DNA of 64,000 nucleotides from Streptomyces sp. WM6378 (GTDB taxonomy: Bacteria; Actinomycetota; Actinomycetes; Streptomycetales; Streptomycetaceae): positions 7,730-71,729 of the forward strand of contig NZ_LGDD01000295.1 in NCBI RefSeq assembly GCF_001279695.1, given 5' to 3'. A program made the translations under genes and the position numbers. Position 1 is the first letter of the stretch. The number at the start of each line of letters is the position of its first letter. The notes beneath the pieces were generated by a model. That model did no database searches, had not been told where the DNA came from, and saw nothing but the letters and a program-made list of their open reading frames with translations. Positions 62,549-64,000 of this stretch are shown here, piece after piece.

Positions 62549-63391
62549 ATGCCCCAGCACACCTCCGGGTCTGATCGCACGGCAGCGCCCCCGGCTGCCC
62601 GCGGCAGCGGCACCGTGCGGCCACCGGCGCCCTCGTCCGTCGACGAGCTGTGGCGGTCGTACAAAGCCACCGGCGACGAGCGGCTGCGCGAGCAGTTGAT
62701 CCTGCACTACTCACCCCTGGTGAAGTACGTCGCCGGACGCGTGAGCGTGGGCCTGCCGCCCAACGTCGAGCAGGCCGACTTCGTCTCCTCCGGGGTCTTC
62801 GGGCTCATCGACGCCATCGAGAAGTTCGACATCGAGCGGGCCATCAAGTTCGAGACGTACGCGATCACCCGGATCCGCGGCGCGATGATCGACGAACTCC
62901 GCGCACTGGACTGGATCCCGCGCTCCGTACGGCAGAAGGCGCGCGCCGTCGAGCGCGCCTACGCGACCCTCGAAGCCCAGCTCAGACGCACCCCCTCGGA
63001 GGCCGAGGTGGCCGCCGAGATGGGCATCGCCGTCGAGGAACTGCACGCCGTGTTCAGCCAGTTGTCGCTCGCCAACGTGGTGGCCCTCGAAGAACTGCTG
63101 CACGTCGGCGGCGAGAGCGGCGACCGGCTCAGCCTCATGGACACCCTGGAGGACACCTCCGCCGACGACCCCGTCGAAGTCGCCGAGGACCGCGAACTGC
63201 GCCGCCTCCTCGCCCGCGCCATCAACACGCTTCCCGAGCGTGAGAAGACCGTCGTCACGCTCTACTACTACGAAGGCCTCACCCTCGCCGAGATCGGCAA
63301 CGTGCTCGGCGTGACCGAGAGCCGGGTGAGTCAGATCCACACCAAGTCGGTGCTCCAGCTGAGGGCCAAGCTGGCCGACGTCGGGCGTTGA
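62549..63391 (+). CDS. whiG: Sporulation sigma factor WhiG
   Basis: A 280-residue sigma factor of the FliA/WhiG family that starts the commitment of aerial hyphae to sporulation. Region 2 is [68 protein letters not shown], region 3 follows to about residue 190, and region 4 ends with [25 protein letters not shown]. All DNA-binding regions are complete. The anti-sigma factor RsiG and c-di-GMP control WhiG in Streptomyces. The start is ATG at 62549. The gene is alone between the dprA operon and a TetR gene. Confidence 0.97.
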   Translation: MPQHTSGSDRTAAPPAARGSGTVRPPAPSSVDELWRSYKATGDERLREQLILHYSPLVKYVAGRVSVGLPPNVEQADFVSSGVFGLIDAIEKFDIERAIKFETYAITRIRGAMIDELRALDWIPRSVRQKARAVERAYATLEAQLRRTPSEAEVAAEMGIAVEELHAVFSQLSLANVVALEELLHVGGESGDRLSLMDTLEDTSADDPVEVAEDRELRRLLARAINTLPEREKTVVTLYYYEGLTLAEIGNVLGVTESRVSQIHTKSVLQLRAKLADVGR

Positions 63392-63450
63392 GGGGCCCTG
63401 GTACATCGTCCCCGCCGATCTCCCCGGCCGCCCGGCCGTAAAGTGGAACA

Positions 63451-64000
63451 GTGCCCAGGATCCGAGCGGCCTCCGTGGCCGAGCACCGCACCATGCAGCG
63501 CGACGCCCTGCTGGACGCCGCACGCTCCCTGCTGTCCGAAGGCGGCACGGAAGCGCTGACCTTCCCCGCCCTGGCCGAACGCACCGGCCTCGCCCGCTCG
63601 TCCGTATACGAGTACTTCCGCTCCCGCGCCGCCGTCGTCGAGGAACTCTGCGCCGTCGACTTCCCGCTCTGGGCCGCCGAGATCGAAGGCGCGATGCAGC
63701 GGGCCGAAACCCCCGAGGGCAAGGTCGAGGCGTACGTACGCCACCAGCTCGGCCTCGTCGGCGACCAGCGCCACCGGGCGGTCGTCGCCATCTCGGCCAG
63801 CGAACTCGACGCCGGCGCCCGCGAAAAGATCCGAGCCGCGCACGGCGGCCTCATCGCCATGATCGTCGAAGCCCTCGCCGACCTGAACCACGACCAGCCC
63901 CGCCTGGCCGCGCTCCTCCTCCAGGGCATCGTGGACGCAGCGGTCCGCCGCATCGAACAGGGCCCTGTTCGATGCGGCGGACCGCTGCGTCCACGATGCC
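63451..64000 (+). CDS. TetR-family regulator, truncated by the fold-back at the window edge
   Basis: About 183 codons open to the edge. The N-terminal TetR helix-turn-helix has LLDAARSLLSEGGTEALTFPALAERTGLARSSVYEYFRSR (about residues 20-60), then an all-helical ligand domain with VAISASELDAGAREKIRAAHGGLIAMIVEALADL. After AAVRRIEQG (about residue 172) the reading frame enters the second half of a perfect palindrome, so the last 12 or so codons (PVRCGGPLRPRC) are reverse-complement sequence and not the natural C-terminus. The start GTG at 63451 is 59 bases after whiG. Confidence 0.85.
   Translation, partial: MPRIRAASVAEHRTMQRDALLDAARSLLSEGGTEALTFPALAERTGLARSSVYEYFRSRAAVVEELCAVDFPLWAAEIEGAMQRAETPEGKVEAYVRHQLGLVGDQRHRAVVAISASELDAGAREKIRAAHGGLIAMIVEALADLNHDQPRLAALLLQGIVDAAVRRIEQGPVRCGGPLRPRC
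63925..64000. repeat. Perfect 76-nt palindrome at the window edge
   Basis: The two 38-base arms are exact reverse complements with no loop; the centre is GGCC at 63961-63964. The left arm is ordinary TetR coding sequence, and the right arm is its reverse complement and runs to the last base. The symmetry may continue past the window. Confidence 0.97.

Noticed and set aside
62338..62574. A 78-codon frame upstream of whiG.
   Set aside because: It has low-complexity Arg/Ala/Pro content, no ribosome-binding site and overlaps the whiG start; treated as non-coding.

Overview
The window is chromosomal DNA of very high G+C with strong third-position GC bias, many GTG starts and intrinsic hairpins with little or no U-tract. 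Gene content and order match the conserved core arm of a Streptomyces chromosome. From memory, the order runs closely parallel to the S. coelicolor segment from gltX (about SCO5547) through ndgR-leuCD, hupS, recG-coaD, rnc-smc-ftsY, nsdA, amtB-glnK-glnD, ffh, rpsP-trmD-rplS, sipWXYZ and dprA to whiG. Streptomyces is therefore the most likely genus; the species cannot be told from this sequence alone.

Layout. 1-3.1 kb: the end of gltX, an immunity-like and a DUF4241 gene, a HAD hydrolase, then five tRNA genes in the order Gln-Glu-Glu-Gln-Glu. 3.3-7.5 kb: ndgR divergent from leuCD, then hupS. 7.6-14.6 kb: an OB-like small protein, an IS5-type MITE inserted at the end of cofC, then plsC-gpsA-ddl (phospholipid and wall precursors) and thiL-thiD (thiamine). 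14.7-24.4 kb: rpmB, a FakA-like DAK2 protein, recG, rsmD, coaD, a DivIVA-like coiled-coil protein, yceD, rpmF, rnc, mutM. 24.4-26.7 kb: an HxlR regulator/flavodoxin pair and a secreted SCP protein. 26.8-37.2 kb: acyP, smc, the glucose permease glcP, a luciferase-like oxidoreductase, a cytosine-type permease and ftsY. 37.3-46.1 kb: a prim-pol protein, the developmental repressor nsdA, the nitrogen operon amtB-glnK-glnD and ffh. 46.2-51.5 kb: an ftsH-type protease, a methyltransferase, a short archaeal/eukaryal-type proS and an SprT-like protein. 51.7-58.1 kb: rpsP-khpA-rimM-trmD-rplS and four tandem signal peptidases. 58.1-64 kb: a Nudix gene, a DUF2469 gene, yraN-yifB-dprA, the sporulation sigma factor whiG and the start of a TetR gene.

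How the parts fit. Most genes are housekeeping: ribosomal proteins with their maturation factors, SRP and its receptor (ffh, ftsY) close to the signal peptidases, chromosome organisation (hupS, smc), repair (recG, mutM, dprA), nitrogen control with GlnR-like boxes before amtB, and carbon uptake (glcP). Two genes (nsdA, whiG) link the region to Streptomyces development.

The most unusual points are: a perfect 76-nt palindrome that folds the TetR reading frame back on itself at the right edge (probably a contig-end artefact or an inverted duplication junction); the MITE whose CTAG target duplication carries the cofC stop codon; a sipX frame that stays open about 200 nt into sipY; repeated TTCAAG motifs in front of glcP; and GlnR-type boxes in front of amtB. 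I saw no CRISPR array, prophage, biosynthetic gene cluster or clear undescribed defence system.
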